From NCBI GenBank assembly GCA_022843605.1, contig JALHNI010000006.1:31072-95071 (forward strand): 64,000 nt of DNA, in the 5' to 3' direction. Of the stretch, positions 18,344-27,239 are shown one piece after another. The notes beneath the pieces are model-generated. The model did no database searches, had not been told where the DNA came from, and was given only the letters and a program-made list of their open reading frames with translations. The position numbers and the translations under genes are program-made. The first letter of the stretch is position 1. Each line of letters opens with the position of its first letter. The DNA comes from Bryobacter sp. (GTDB lineage Bacteria; Acidobacteriota; Terriglobia; Bryobacterales; Bryobacteraceae).

Positions 18344-18413
18344 GCCCGGCCCACGGGCAAGTGGCGAGAAGGTACTCCCCCGTTTGTGGGCAACCTGAGG
18401 GGATACGCTCCCC
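18344..18413. other. Strongly structured region in the 287-bp divergent spacer between the regulator and the glycosidase gene
   Basis: Two adjacent inverted repeats stand out. GCCCAC at 18349-18354 pairs with GTGGGC at 18386-18391, with GGG/CCC extending the stem inward. GGGGA-TACGC-TCCCC at 18399-18413 is a perfect hairpin. They would form in RNA of either strand, as a 5' leader of the minus-strand regulator or upstream of the plus-strand glycosidase gene. No T-tract follows, so they are not simple terminators, and no known riboswitch core was recognised. Nothing else was seen in the spacer apart from a doubtful 70-codon frame. Confidence 0.35.
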
Positions 18414-18535
18414 CCAGATGGGAAAAATATACAGTTCCGCCCTCCATTGGCCGAAACTTCCCTCAAGATGAAGTGCTCCAATAGGTTGTTCCGTTAGTCT
18501 CCTGCTTCCTATAGTCAATACGCCGCACCCAACGA

Positions 18536-20698
18536 ATGAGCCCCAAAATCAATGAGTTAAGCGACGAAGGCCTCAAACGCCGACGTCTTTTGGCCGCCGG
18601 CTCATGCTACTTCGGTGGCAAGTTAATCGGCTGGGGCGGAATCTCCCCGTCACCGGCAAGCGCCTCCTCGCCACCGAGCGGCGCGAGGCCGGAAGCCGTC
18701 AGCATCACCCATGACGCCGCCTTTCAATCCTGGACGCTGCGCAATGATGTCTTCCAGGCCGTACTCCGCCTCAATCGTGGCACCGGTGCCTTTCAGCTCG
18801 ACGAGATTCGAAATCTGACCGTGAACGAGGTCTGGCGGCTCCCAGCGAACTCCCGATCCTTCCCCATCGCGGTAGAACTGGGGGACGGGCGCAAGCTGTC
18901 AGCGGCAAATTCCTTCCTGGTCACCGGCCAAGCCATCTCGGAACTCCCACGCGGCGGCCGGGCGCTCACCGTGGAGCTTGCCGCAGATGACGGCACGCTC
19001 GCTTTGGCAGTGCAGTTTGACATCTATCCCGCTCAACCCGTCCTGCGCCACCAGGCAACGATCACGAATCGGCTGGCCGAAACGGTACAGGTGCGTCGCG
19101 CAAACTTCCTGGCCTGGGAGTTCGCCGCCGAAGGCGCGCAGCACGACGCGTTTGCCGTGCACCAATGGGTGCTGGTGCCGCGGGAGGCGAACTTCGATCC
19201 CCAGGAAGTACCCCTCGCCCCGGACGGCCCCGGCATGGTGCTTTCCACCGGTTCGGGCGGAGCATTCTGCGCCTGGCTCGCGGTATGCGACCGTCAGCAA
19301 CGAGGACTTTTTGCCGGCCTCGAATTCAATGGCCGCGCCGACTTCTCCGTGCAGCAAGCGAAGGACCGGGTCACCTTCGCGGCCGAGGTGCAAACCCTGA
19401 ACCACCCCCTGAAGCCGGGCGCATCCATGGAGTTGCCCGCCGCCTTTGTCGGCGTTTTTCATGGCGATTGGGACGAAGCCGGATACCGCACGCAGCGCTA
19501 TGTGGAGGCCGCCGTCGCACCCGCCTTGCCGGACAACCAGTTCCCGTATGTCGCGTGGGATTCATGGGGTTACCTTCAGGACATCGACGAGGTGACTCTG
19601 CGCGAGAATGCGCGGATCGCCGCCGAACTCGGCATGGAGCTCTTCATCGTCGACCTCGGCTGGGCCAAACGCATGGGCGATTGGGAAGCCGACCCCCAAA
19701 AGTTCCCGTCCGGCTTGCGCGCACTCTCGGACTACGTGCACGAGTTAGGCATGAAATTCGGCCTGCATTTCGCCTTCAGCGAAGCAGACCCGGAGTCGGC
19801 CGTCCTCACGAACCGGCCCGACTGGACTTCGTCGGAAACTTATAACTTCCATGGCGGCGAGAGTATCTGCCTTGGCCACCAGCCCGTGCGCGATTGGATC
19901 ATCGAGCAGGGCGTCGATTTAGTGCGCAGGTACCGCGTCGATTGGTTGTTGCAGGACGGCCAAACCCTGGTGAAGGAGTGCCGCAAGACAACCCACACCC
20001 ATCACCCGGACGACAGTAACTGGGCAAACTCCGAAGAGGGACTCGACGTCATTGTCAGCGAGATTCGGCGGCGAACCGGCGTCCTCTGGGAAAACTGCGC
20101 CAATGGCGGCAGCATGATGACCTTCAAGATGGCACGGAATTATGTCACGTCGATCACCAACGACGCTTCAGGGTCACTCGGATCACGGCAAGGCGCCTAC
20201 GGAGCCACCTTTCCCTTCCCTCCCCGCTTTGCCGACCGCTATATGCCGGACGATGTTCTCGACCTCTACACCACCCGCAGCTTCATGTTCGGCGGTCCCT
20301 GGATCTTCATGAACCGCCTTCCGGAACTCACCCCGGAGCACCGGGCGCTGGCCGCTCGTGAGATCGCCGTCTATAAGGCGATCCGTGCCGGCGTCCGCGA
20401 TGGCCGCGTCGCGCACTTAACAGGACGCCCGGCCCTGGGCTCAGTAGACGCCATCCAAAGCTATGACGCCGGCAGCGATACAGCCCTGGCCATTGTCACC
20501 CGCGATGGATCTGGCGCCGATCGACACACGTTGCGCTGGCGAGACTTGGTGGCGGCCCAGCGCTATCGGGTACGCTTTGAAACTGCACCCTCGCGGTACG
20601 TGATGACCGGCGAGCAGTTAATGACGTTGGGCGTGGACATCCACCTGCCGGAAGAACGGTCTTCCGAAATCGTCTACCTTGAACCAGCCACCGAATAG
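18536..20698 (+). CDS. Tat-exported glycoside hydrolase related to GH36 alpha-galactosidases
   Basis: 720 residues. An N-terminal KRRRLLAAGS twin-arginine-like signal precedes a beta-sandwich domain (residues ~60-330) and a TIM barrel opening with VAWDSWGY...ELFIVDLGWAKRMGDW. GH36-like catalytic motifs are modified: the nucleophile strand reads RYRVDWLLQDG (about residue 467; usual form KxDxN), and ENCANGG (about 518) matches the family's E(S/N)CxxGG box, followed by SITNDASGS. It likely releases alpha-linked sugars from plant or microbial polysaccharide in the periplasm. Substrate cannot be told. It stands alone on its strand, divergent from the tad operon. Confidence 0.7.
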   Translation: MSPKINELSDEGLKRRRLLAAGSCYFGGKLIGWGGISPSPASASSPPSGARPEAVSITHDAAFQSWTLRNDVFQAVLRLNRGTGAFQLDEIRNLTVNEVWRLPANSRSFPIAVELGDGRKLSAANSFLVTGQAISELPRGGRALTVELAADDGTLALAVQFDIYPAQPVLRHQATITNRLAETVQVRRANFLAWEFAAEGAQHDAFAVHQWVLVPREANFDPQEVPLAPDGPGMVLSTGSGGAFCAWLAVCDRQQRGLFAGLEFNGRADFSVQQAKDRVTFAAEVQTLNHPLKPGASMELPAAFVGVFHGDWDEAGYRTQRYVEAAVAPALPDNQFPYVAWDSWGYLQDIDEVTLRENARIAAELGMELFIVDLGWAKRMGDWEADPQKFPSGLRALSDYVHELGMKFGLHFAFSEADPESAVLTNRPDWTSSETYNFHGGESICLGHQPVRDWIIEQGVDLVRRYRVDWLLQDGQTLVKECRKTTHTHHPDDSNWANSEEGLDVIVSEIRRRTGVLWENCANGGSMMTFKMARNYVTSITNDASGSLGSRQGAYGATFPFPPRFADRYMPDDVLDLYTTRSFMFGGPWIFMNRLPELTPEHRALAAREIAVYKAIRAGVRDGRVAHLTGRPALGSVDAIQSYDAGSDTALAIVTRDGSGADRHTLRWRDLVAAQRYRVRFETAPSRYVMTGEQLMTLGVDIHLPEERSSEIVYLEPATE

Positions 20699-20733
20699 AT
20701 CAAACTTTGGCGGGGACCGTCGATAAGCCCCGC

Positions 20734-21129
20734 ATGACTGTTGAAGCTGAAGAACTTGTCGCCGAACCGCTTGTCGCTGACCACGGCGTAAACGCCTACC
20801 CCACCGGAGGCGAGGTCTCGGCGCTTACCCTCATTGAGGATGTGCGCGCGATCCGGCTCCGTCTGGACGCCATTGAAGTGTCCTTACGCGGTCTGGGTCT
20901 CCAGATGGAGCAACTGCCGGCCGGTGGCACGGCGCTCTCTAACGAGGGCGGCAAGACCGGCGCAGCGCCGGTGGAGTCGTTGGATGAATTGCGCAAGGCT
21001 TTGCTCGGTGACTTGCAGACGGACATGCGCAAACAGGCCGGCCGCATGAAATTACTCCTCGGCGTCATGTTACTCACCACGCTCATGGGCTTGGGCGGTC
21101 TCGGCTGGATGGTGCATCAATTGGAATAA
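20734..21129 (+). CDS. Small membrane-anchored coiled-coil protein, unknown function
   Basis: 131 residues from an ATG at 20734; a TTG at 20707 in the same frame is possible. The N-terminal ~100 residues are soluble, with a heptad-like helix (LIEDVRAIRLRLDAIEVSLRGL). The C-terminus is one transmembrane helix (MKLLLGVMLLTTLMGLGGLGWMV), making it a tail-anchored protein. It follows the GH36-like gene by 35 nt on the same strand and may be co-transcribed. No family recognised. Confidence 0.55.
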   Translation: MTVEAEELVAEPLVADHGVNAYPTGGEVSALTLIEDVRAIRLRLDAIEVSLRGLGLQMEQLPAGGTALSNEGGKTGAAPVESLDELRKALLGDLQTDMRKQAGRMKLLLGVMLLTTLMGLGGLGWMVHQLE

Positions 21130-21598
21130 GTGGGGAATGGCGTGCGGCTGGAGGTACAGCACTTCCTCTGGAGTCTCCGGAGGGGCACGAATGACCACGG
21201 TTTTCACCGCACGCCAAGATTGAAGTAAATTGAGCTTTTTAGGGAATAAAGTAAATCGACTCCGGCGGAGCCGCGCCTAGCAGATTGCGCGATCCGGAGT
21301 AACACGAGTAAGGTCGCAACACATGCAGCCTCGCCGGAAACTAAACAGGAAATTGTGCATGGGGACCTCCTCTCATCGAATGGGGACTCTTTTCAATCTA
21401 TCACAGGGTCATTGAACGGTCAATGTGGGCAAGCCTCCTCCGTCTCCACTGGTAACCTCCCCGTCATGAAGAGGATTCAGGAATGTGCGAACCTGAAAGT
21501 ACTCTTCCGGAGAACGAACCAACGGTGTCACCGTCCCGTTCCGCCGGCCACGTAGGCAGTCAAGACAGCGAGTCCGGCAACTGCCGTAAAGAGGAATC
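21130..21598. other. 469-bp spacer before pyruvate kinase
   Basis: No convincing gene. A 7-bp hairpin with one wobble, CCTCTGG-agtct-CCGGAGG (around 21167-21185), might end the upstream transcript but has no T-tract. A second short repeat, CTCCGGCGGAG, lies near 21260. The region just before the kinase carries AAGAGGAATC, a good ribosome-binding site. A 67-codon frame at 21355-21555 has no RBS and no recognisable content. Confidence 0.4.
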
Positions 21599-23152
21599 AT
21601 GTTGATTGCAAGCAACAAGACCACCGAAGTCGCCGCGCCAGAGAAGGCGGGCACCCTTCCGGTGCCTGAAACTCTGGGCCTGCTTAGCGCCCAACAGGGC
21701 CAGGGCGAGCGAAAGTTAGAAGCGAGAATCATGCCCAATACGAAAACCGTCGTCACGCTGGGTCCGGCTTCGGACTCCCCGGAAACCGTCCGCAACTTGC
21801 TTCGCGTCGGAGTCGACGTTTTCCGGATGAATATGTCGCACGGCACCCAGGAGGACCATGCGCGCCGGATCCGCACCGTCCGCGCCGTAGCCGCCGAAAT
21901 GGGCATTGATGCCGGGATACTCCTGGACCTTCAGGGACCTAAGATCCGGCTCGGCACCTTCGAAAATGGACGCGTCGATCTCGAAACCGGCCAGCGCTTC
22001 ACCATCACTACCGAGACCCGCATCGGCAATCAGGAAGGTGCGTCCACCAGCTATGCCGACTTCGCCACCGACGTCCGGGAAGGTGACCGCGTCCTCCTAA
22101 ACGACGGCTCAGTCGAGTTGCGCGTGCTCTCCACCAACGGCATCGCCGCCGAATGTGAAGTCATCGCCGGCGGCCCGGCGGGCGACCGCAAGGGGATCAA
22201 CCTGCCCGGCGTGCAGGTTTCCACGCCGTCCCTCACGAAAAAGGACATGGCCGATCTCCAGTTCGGCATCGACATCGGGATCGACTTTGTCGCCATTTCC
22301 TTCGTCCGCAAACCAAACGACGTGGTACGTCTGCGGCACTTTCTGGAAGAGCGCGAAGCCACTCCACTCGTCATCTCAAAGATCGAGAAGCCCGAAGCCT
22401 TTGAGAACCTGGACGCGATTCTCGCTGAAAGCGACGGCGTCATGGTGGCGCGCGGCGATCTCGGTGTTGAGACCGCGCTCGAGAAAGTCCCGTACATTCA
22501 GAAGTCCATCATTGAGCGCGCCCGCCGTCAGGGCAAGTTCGTCATCACGGCGACCCAGATGCTGGAATCGATGATCGAGAACGCCGTGCCTACGCGCGCC
22601 GAAGTCAGCGACGTCGCCAACGCCATCTACGACGGCACCGACGCCATTATGCTCTCCGCCGAAACCTCCACCGGCCGTTATCCCGTGGAAGCAGCGCGCA
22701 TGATGAGCCGGATCGCGGTCGAGGCCGAGGCGAGCCTGCGGGCTGAGGGCTTCAAGGAAATCTCGTACGCCCACGCGCCCACCGTTCCTGAAATCATCGC
22801 CGATTCGGCCTATCACGCCGCCCGCAAGATCAGTGCGGCGGCGATTGTCGTCTTCACAGCTGGTGGCGCCAGCGCGCGCATGGTGGCCAAATACCGTCCC
22901 CCCGTGCCGATCTTCGCCTTCACCGCCAACGAGCGCGTGGCGCGCCATCTCAGCGTCGTCTACGGCGTTACCCCGATCATTGCCGAGATGGTGGGCTCCA
23001 CCGACAAGATGCTCGCCCTGATGGATCGAATCCTCGAAGAAAAGGGCTTTGCCAAACGCCGGGATCAGATCGTCTTCATTTCCGGGCAGCCCATTGGCCG
23101 CCCGGGCACCACGAATATGCTCAAGCTACATCGCATCGGCGAAGTGGTCTAG
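21599..23152 (+). CDS. pyk: Pyruvate kinase with a 44-residue N-terminal extension
   Basis: Catalyses phosphoenolpyruvate + ADP to pyruvate + ATP. The family core begins at residue 45 (MPNTKTVVTLGPASDSPE). FRMNMSHG, ILLDLQGPKIRLG, the active-site region FVAISFVRKPNDV, and MVARGDLGVE with TATQMLESM all follow, plus a C-terminal domain to residue 517. Pyruvate kinases usually start at the MPNTK point. Here a strong RBS (AAGAGG, 6 nt before ATG 21599) supports the longer form, whereas the internal ATG at 21731 has only a weak one. The extension is polar and not a signal peptide. Confidence 0.9.
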   Translation: MLIASNKTTEVAAPEKAGTLPVPETLGLLSAQQGQGERKLEARIMPNTKTVVTLGPASDSPETVRNLLRVGVDVFRMNMSHGTQEDHARRIRTVRAVAAEMGIDAGILLDLQGPKIRLGTFENGRVDLETGQRFTITTETRIGNQEGASTSYADFATDVREGDRVLLNDGSVELRVLSTNGIAAECEVIAGGPAGDRKGINLPGVQVSTPSLTKKDMADLQFGIDIGIDFVAISFVRKPNDVVRLRHFLEEREATPLVISKIEKPEAFENLDAILAESDGVMVARGDLGVETALEKVPYIQKSIIERARRQGKFVITATQMLESMIENAVPTRAEVSDVANAIYDGTDAIMLSAETSTGRYPVEAARMMSRIAVEAEASLRAEGFKEISYAHAPTVPEIIADSAYHAARKISAAAIVVFTAGGASARMVAKYRPPVPIFAFTANERVARHLSVVYGVTPIIAEMVGSTDKMLALMDRILEEKGFAKRRDQIVFISGQPIGRPGTTNMLKLHRIGEVV

Positions 23153-25509
23153 GCAAAGGCTCGGCGCGTTCGGTAGTGGATCAGCGCCGCGATCAGGTAA
23201 AAAACACCGCCCACCATCAGCGTGTTCCCCAACCCGATGTAGATGGCCAGGAAGATCGCGCTCGCTGAACCCAGCACGCTGGAAGCGGCATTTAGGCTCC
23301 ACGCCCACCGCACCGCCGTCGGGAACCGCAGTTCCAAGGTATTGAGCGCCGTCGGAAACGGCAGCCCCATCACGAATCCCACCGGCACAATCAATGCGAT
23401 GGTAATCAGCACCTTCAAAGCCCAAGGCCAGCCGACTAGCGCGGCCGTCAACGCTGGGGCTGTAAAGCGCAGGACCGCCACCAACACGAAGACCAAACCC
23501 AGCGCCTGACGCAGGCGCACCGGATTGGTGAACGTCAGCCGCCGTGAGAACGAACTGCCCAGGCCGCTCGACACCAACATGGAGAAGATGATCACCGTCA
23601 GCGCGTAAGTCGGATGACCCAGGAACAGGACGAACTTCTGAATCAGCGCCACCTGAATAAGAATGTAACCGGCCCCAATGCAGAGGAAGTACAGCAGAAA
23701 CTGGCGCGCGGCCGAGTCCTTCGGCAGCTTCGTGCCCAGCACCAGCGGCGGCAGCGCCAACACCACGATCGTCGCCAGGACGCTGATGATCATCAGGCCG
23801 AACAGTAGCGGCACCGCGCGGTTGATCTTGTAGTCGGCGCTGTCCTGACCCGCTTGGGTCAGAAAGGCCCACAGGTCGCGCGGCTGCACCGTATAGAAGA
23901 AGAACGGCCGGTCATCGCCTACCGGTGAGAGGTCATATCGATAGTTGGCCAGGAAGGCGTCTTTGTCCTTGGCCACCAGATAGCGGCCGAACTCGTTGCG
24001 TCCGCCATCGCCCGGCAGATAAGTGCCTTGCATGCCGGAGACCCGTACCACTTCTCTCGCGCGATCTACGTCGGCAGCAGAGAAGGGCTGGCGCGAAATC
24101 AGCACGGTATCCTTGGAGCCCCAGCCCTCGGTGGAGCCCTCGCGCACGATAATCACGTGCCGTGAAATGTCGGTGGCACCCAGACGCCCCAAGGCATCGT
24201 TGGCCAGCGTCAGCAACCGCAGGCTCTCCCGCGGCGGATCGAAACCCCAGCGCGTAAAGGCCATGAAGCCATCGTCGGTCAGGTGGCTCAGATAGTCGTA
24301 GAAAGCGTCGGTCGTGTAGAGGTTGTTCTCCGAGAGCGCAAAGGCGCCCGCCGCCGTCGACGCCCAGGTATCCACCAGCGTCGCCTGCAACACCTGATAC
24401 TTCTCCGTGCTGCGGCGCACGAAGCTCCGGCCGTCTTCCACTTGGATGTGCACGTCAGGCCGCTTGTACAAATTGCGGCTCAGATGCGGAAACTTCTCCC
24501 GCATGATCGTATTGGCGATGATCGGATTCACCTCGACGCCTGTCACATCGGTGGCGCCGGCCGCCAGTGCTCGCGAGACGTCCCAACCGCCGCCGGGCCC
24601 GATGATGAGCGTCTTGGCGCCCGGCCGGATCGCGTAAGGCAAGCCCGGCCCTTGCAGCAACAAGTCCCGCCGTTCGCGCTCGTTCAGGTTCTTAAAGTCG
24701 AAGCGCGGCACACCCGTGGAGGCGTCGGCGTCAATGATGATCAGGTGACCGCCGGAGCCCTGATCTTCCACCAGACCGATACGCGACAGTCCGTTCCACT
24801 TGGTGAAGATCTCTTTGCCGATCGCCTGCCCTTTGGCGAACCTCACGTCGATGATCGGCCAGCGCAGGTTGATCACAAATAGCCCCACCAGGCCCAAAGC
24901 TAGGGCCACTGCGGTCGCGCGCCAGCGCGTTTCGCCCGCGATGTTGAACCACACCGCCGCCGACGCCGCGAACAGCACGCCCACGGTAATCACCGTGTTG
25001 GGTCCGCCAAACCCGCTCAGGAAAGGCAACAACAAAAGACAGCCGCCGGCCGCGCCCAGAAGGTCAAAGAAATAGACCCGATCCACCCGTTCAATCGTCT
25101 CGTTGATCACCAGCGAGATGATCGTACCGGCCAGAAAGAACGGCAACGCGCTCGCGAAATAAACGGCGGCCAGAGTCAGATTACTGAATTCGCCCCGGCG
25201 CGACAGCAGAAACACAAGCGACGCCACCACCACCAGGCTGTTCACCGAAGCCAGCAGGCCAAGTTTGCCGAACGTGCCGCCGCGCCACCCGGAAACCACG
25301 TACGAAAACACGCCTCCCGCACCGAGCCCAAATAGGGCGATGGAGATCGCGAGAAATGCGAAATGGTAATAGAAAACGACGGAAAAGACACGGGTGAGCG
25401 ACAGTTCCATCACCAGCGTGGCCAGCGTCGTAAGCGCCACTCCGGTGTAAATCTGCCACCAACTTAGGGTGCCTTGTTCTTGAGACAAGGAAAGGGAGAT
25501 GCGAGACAA
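23149..25509 (-). CDS. Membrane-embedded spermidine-synthase-like protein
   Basis: 786 residues: N-terminal membrane helices, then a soluble SpeE-like Rossmann methyltransferase fold (TLIIGPGGGWDVSRALAAGA; VEVNPIIANTIM; VQVEDGRSF-type segment; LVDTWAS) at about residues 280-520, then further membrane helices. The aminopropyltransferase fold is clear, but whether it makes polyamines is doubtful: such membrane fusions are widespread and mostly uncharacterised. Translation seems to start at TTG 25509, the first start codon after an in-frame stop. It converges on pyk with a 4-nt CTAG overlap in which each strand reads TAG. Confidence 0.7.
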   Translation of the reverse strand: MSRISLSLSQEQGTLSWWQIYTGVALTTLATLVMELSLTRVFSVVFYYHFAFLAISIALFGLGAGGVFSYVVSGWRGGTFGKLGLLASVNSLVVVASLVFLLSRRGEFSNLTLAAVYFASALPFFLAGTIISLVINETIERVDRVYFFDLLGAAGGCLLLLPFLSGFGGPNTVITVGVLFAASAAVWFNIAGETRWRATAVALALGLVGLFVINLRWPIIDVRFAKGQAIGKEIFTKWNGLSRIGLVEDQGSGGHLIIIDADASTGVPRFDFKNLNERERRDLLLQGPGLPYAIRPGAKTLIIGPGGGWDVSRALAAGATDVTGVEVNPIIANTIMREKFPHLSRNLYKRPDVHIQVEDGRSFVRRSTEKYQVLQATLVDTWASTAAGAFALSENNLYTTDAFYDYLSHLTDDGFMAFTRWGFDPPRESLRLLTLANDALGRLGATDISRHVIIVREGSTEGWGSKDTVLISRQPFSAADVDRAREVVRVSGMQGTYLPGDGGRNEFGRYLVAKDKDAFLANYRYDLSPVGDDRPFFFYTVQPRDLWAFLTQAGQDSADYKINRAVPLLFGLMIISVLATIVVLALPPLVLGTKLPKDSAARQFLLYFLCIGAGYILIQVALIQKFVLFLGHPTYALTVIIFSMLVSSGLGSSFSRRLTFTNPVRLRQALGLVFVLVAVLRFTAPALTAALVGWPWALKVLITIALIVPVGFVMGLPFPTALNTLELRFPTAVRWAWSLNAASSVLGSASAIFLAIYIGLGNTLMVGGVFYLIAALIHYRTRRAFA

Positions 25510-25531
25510 TGCTCTATGTTAGCGCTTTAAG

Positions 25532-26284
25532 CTAAGCAGCGGTCCATCCGCCATCAATCGTGATCACCGCGCCGTTGACGAACGCGGCCTGGTCCGACGA
25601 AAGATACAGCGCCAGATGGGCGATCTCGTCGGGCTTGCCGAGTCGCCCCACGGGCTGACGCTGATTCAGTTCCGCACGTACTTTGTCTTTCTCGTGCGAG
25701 TGGTACTTCTCCAGATAGCCTTCGACAAAAGGCGTATCCACCGTGCCCGGACAAATGCAATTGGCGCGCAGTTCCTGCGGGTAGTCCACGGCGAGTTGGC
25801 GCGTCATGGCGACGACGGCGCCCTTGGTAGCGCAATAGCCGAAGCGGCGCTTCACGCCCACCAGACCCGCGACGGAGCCCAGATTCACAATGGAGCCGTG
25901 CGAGGCCAGCAGCAGCGGCAAAGCGTGCTTCGTCATCAGGAAAAGCCCTTCCACATTGACGCGGAAGATCCGTTGAAAATCGGCGAGTTCCGTTTCGGCG
26001 ACGTTACCGACCAACCCGATGCCGGCATTGTTTACCAGGATGTCGAGCTTGTCGAGCGGCAGGAATGCGGTGGCCACCGCCTCCTCATTGGTGATGTCGC
26101 AGGCGATGGCCCGTGCACCAGGCAATGAAGCGGCCAGCGTCTCCGCACGCTCCCGATTGACGTCGCAGATGATGACCGAAGCCCCGGCCGAGGTAAAGAC
26201 GCGGGTGATCTGCTCGCCGATCCCGCTGGCGCCGCCGGTCACCAGGGCAATCTTGCCGTCCAAACGAAAAGGTTGTGAACTCAT
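25532..26284 (-). CDS. Short-chain dehydrogenase/reductase (SDR) family oxidoreductase
   Basis: 250 residues, a classical SDR. Cofactor motif TGGASGIGEQ (residues 16-25), a D at CDVNRER favouring NAD(H), NNAGIG, the active-site Ser region LGSVAG, and YCATK with catalytic Tyr and Lys. It ends IDGGWTAA like 3-oxoacyl or sugar dehydrogenases of the family. The substrate is not determined. It lies 22 nt upstream of the spermidine-synthase-like gene on the same strand, so the two may be co-transcribed. Confidence 0.85.
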   Translation of the reverse strand: MSSQPFRLDGKIALVTGGASGIGEQITRVFTSAGASVIICDVNRERAETLAASLPGARAIACDITNEEAVATAFLPLDKLDILVNNAGIGLVGNVAETELADFQRIFRVNVEGLFLMTKHALPLLLASHGSIVNLGSVAGLVGVKRRFGYCATKGAVVAMTRQLAVDYPQELRANCICPGTVDTPFVEGYLEKYHSHEKDKVRAELNQRQPVGRLGKPDEIAHLALYLSSDQAAFVNGAVITIDGGWTAA

Positions 26285-26335
26285 GAAACCATTAGTTTAG
26301 ACCGGGTGGGAGGGCCGCGTCAGCAGGAAGGTGAT

Positions 26336-26365
26336 TTGACAGGGCACTAGAACGGTCCTTATACT
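26336..26365 (+). promoter_or_regulatory. Sigma70-type promoter for the rpmH operon
   Basis: TTGACA at 26336-26341 and TATACT at 26360-26365 separated by 18 nt: a perfect -35 and a near-perfect -10. It sits about 100 bp upstream of rpmH, on the correct strand, in the spacer between the divergent SDR gene and rpmH. This is the strongest housekeeping promoter match seen in the window. Confidence 0.75.
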
Positions 26366-26466
26366 TGAGTTTTGGGGACAGCCTTGTCCTCATGGCCCTG
26401 TGCGGCCTGTCTGGCGTCCGGATCCCCGAAAAGGCAACTCAAGCCGGCGCGAAGGAAATACATAGA

Positions 26467-26643
26467 ATGCCGAAAAGAACATTTCAGCCCAATAATCGCC
26501 GCCGGGCCAAGGTCCACGGATTTCGTAAGCGCATGGAAACCAAGGACGGACGTAACGTCCTGGCTCGTCGCCGCGCCCGTGGCCGCCACAAGCTGACCGT
26601 CAGCGACGAACGTAACGTGCGGTGGGCCGGCCAAGTCCGGTAG
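26467..26643 (+). CDS. rpmH: 50S ribosomal protein L34
   Basis: 58 residues, starting [20 protein letters not shown] and rich in Arg/Lys, exactly as bacterial L34; the normal length is about 44-50, so the C-terminus is slightly extended (VRWAGQVR). The start is fixed by the family N-terminus and by GAAGGAAA upstream of the ATG at 26467; a longer frame to 26365 is not used. It lies directly upstream of rnpA, the conserved bacterial order. Confidence 0.95.
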   Translation: MPKRTFQPNNRRRAKVHGFRKRMETKDGRNVLARRRARGRHKLTVSDERNVRWAGQVR

Positions 26644-26652
26644 GACCGTCCC

Positions 26653-27036
26653 GTGGTCCCAGATTCATGGGGCTTCCCAAAATCATGCCGCCTACTGCGG
26701 TCGGCTCAATTCAAACAAGTCTACGAAAAGGGCTTCCGTCACCAATCGACTTACTTCGCTGCATTTTGCCTGGCGGGGGAGCCAACGGGGGCCCGTGTCG
26801 GCTTCACCACGCCGCGTGGGCTGGGGAAGTCCGTCTTCCGCAATCGTCTTCGACGGCGGATTCGCGAACAGATTCGTCTTCAACTGCCCGCCCTGGGTCC
26901 GCGTTGGAGCGTCGTGGTAAACCCGCGCCGCGCCGCCGATCAAGCCACTCCCCTACAGCTTCAACAGGAGATCAGCCGCCTTTTCGCCCGATTAGCGCGG
27001 CACTCCTTGTCCTCCTCCGAGGCTACAAGCTCTTGA
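26653..27036 (+). CDS. rnpA: Ribonuclease P protein component
   Basis: 127 residues from a GTG at 26653 (AGGA upstream). It contains the RnpA hallmarks: an N-terminal LLRSAQFKQVYEKGFR, the strand RVGFTTPRGLGKSVFRNRLRR with the RNR-type RNA-binding arginines, and REQIR. It binds the RNase P RNA and helps cleave pre-tRNA 5' leaders. It lies 9 nt after rpmH and overlaps yidD at its 3' end. Confidence 0.92.
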   Translation: MVPDSWGFPKSCRLLRSAQFKQVYEKGFRHQSTYFAAFCLAGEPTGARVGFTTPRGLGKSVFRNRLRRRIREQIRLQLPALGPRWSVVVNPRRAADQATPLQLQQEISRLFARLARHSLSSSEATSS

Positions 27037-27239
27037 TTTCTCCGCTTCTGCCCTCCGCCTGCCGTTTCCACCCCACCTGCTCCTGCTACATGTACGGGGC
27101 AATTGAGTCCCATGGCGTGGGGCGAGGCATCTATTTGGGTATTCGCCGTTTGCTGAAGTGCCACCCCTGGCATCCGGGCGGCATCGATCTGGTTCCCCCT
27201 CAATCCGAGCCCCTAAGAACTGAGTTGCATGGCCGATAA
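26991..27239 (+). CDS. yidD: Membrane protein insertion efficiency factor YidD (start codon unusual)
   Basis: The frame shows the complete YidD signature: LLRGYKLLISPLLPSACRF, HPTCSCYMYGAIESHG and LLKCHPWHPGGIDLVP. YidD is a small inner-face protein helping YidC and Sec insertion. No ATG, GTG or TTG occurs close to where the family begins. The nearest plausible start is an ATT at 26991, inside rnpA, giving 82 residues; a TTG near 26904 would add about 29 odd residues. Translation may be coupled to rnpA. It overlaps yidC by 11 nt. Confidence 0.85.
   Translation: MSAALLVLLRGYKLLISPLLPSACRFHPTCSCYMYGAIESHGVGRGIYLGIRRLLKCHPWHPGGIDLVPPQSEPLRTELHGR

Noticed and set aside
18235..18447. A 70-codon minus-strand frame running into the luxR-like gene start
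   Set aside because: No RBS and its body coincides with the strong inverted repeats of the spacer, so it is more likely non-coding; kept only as a possible leader.
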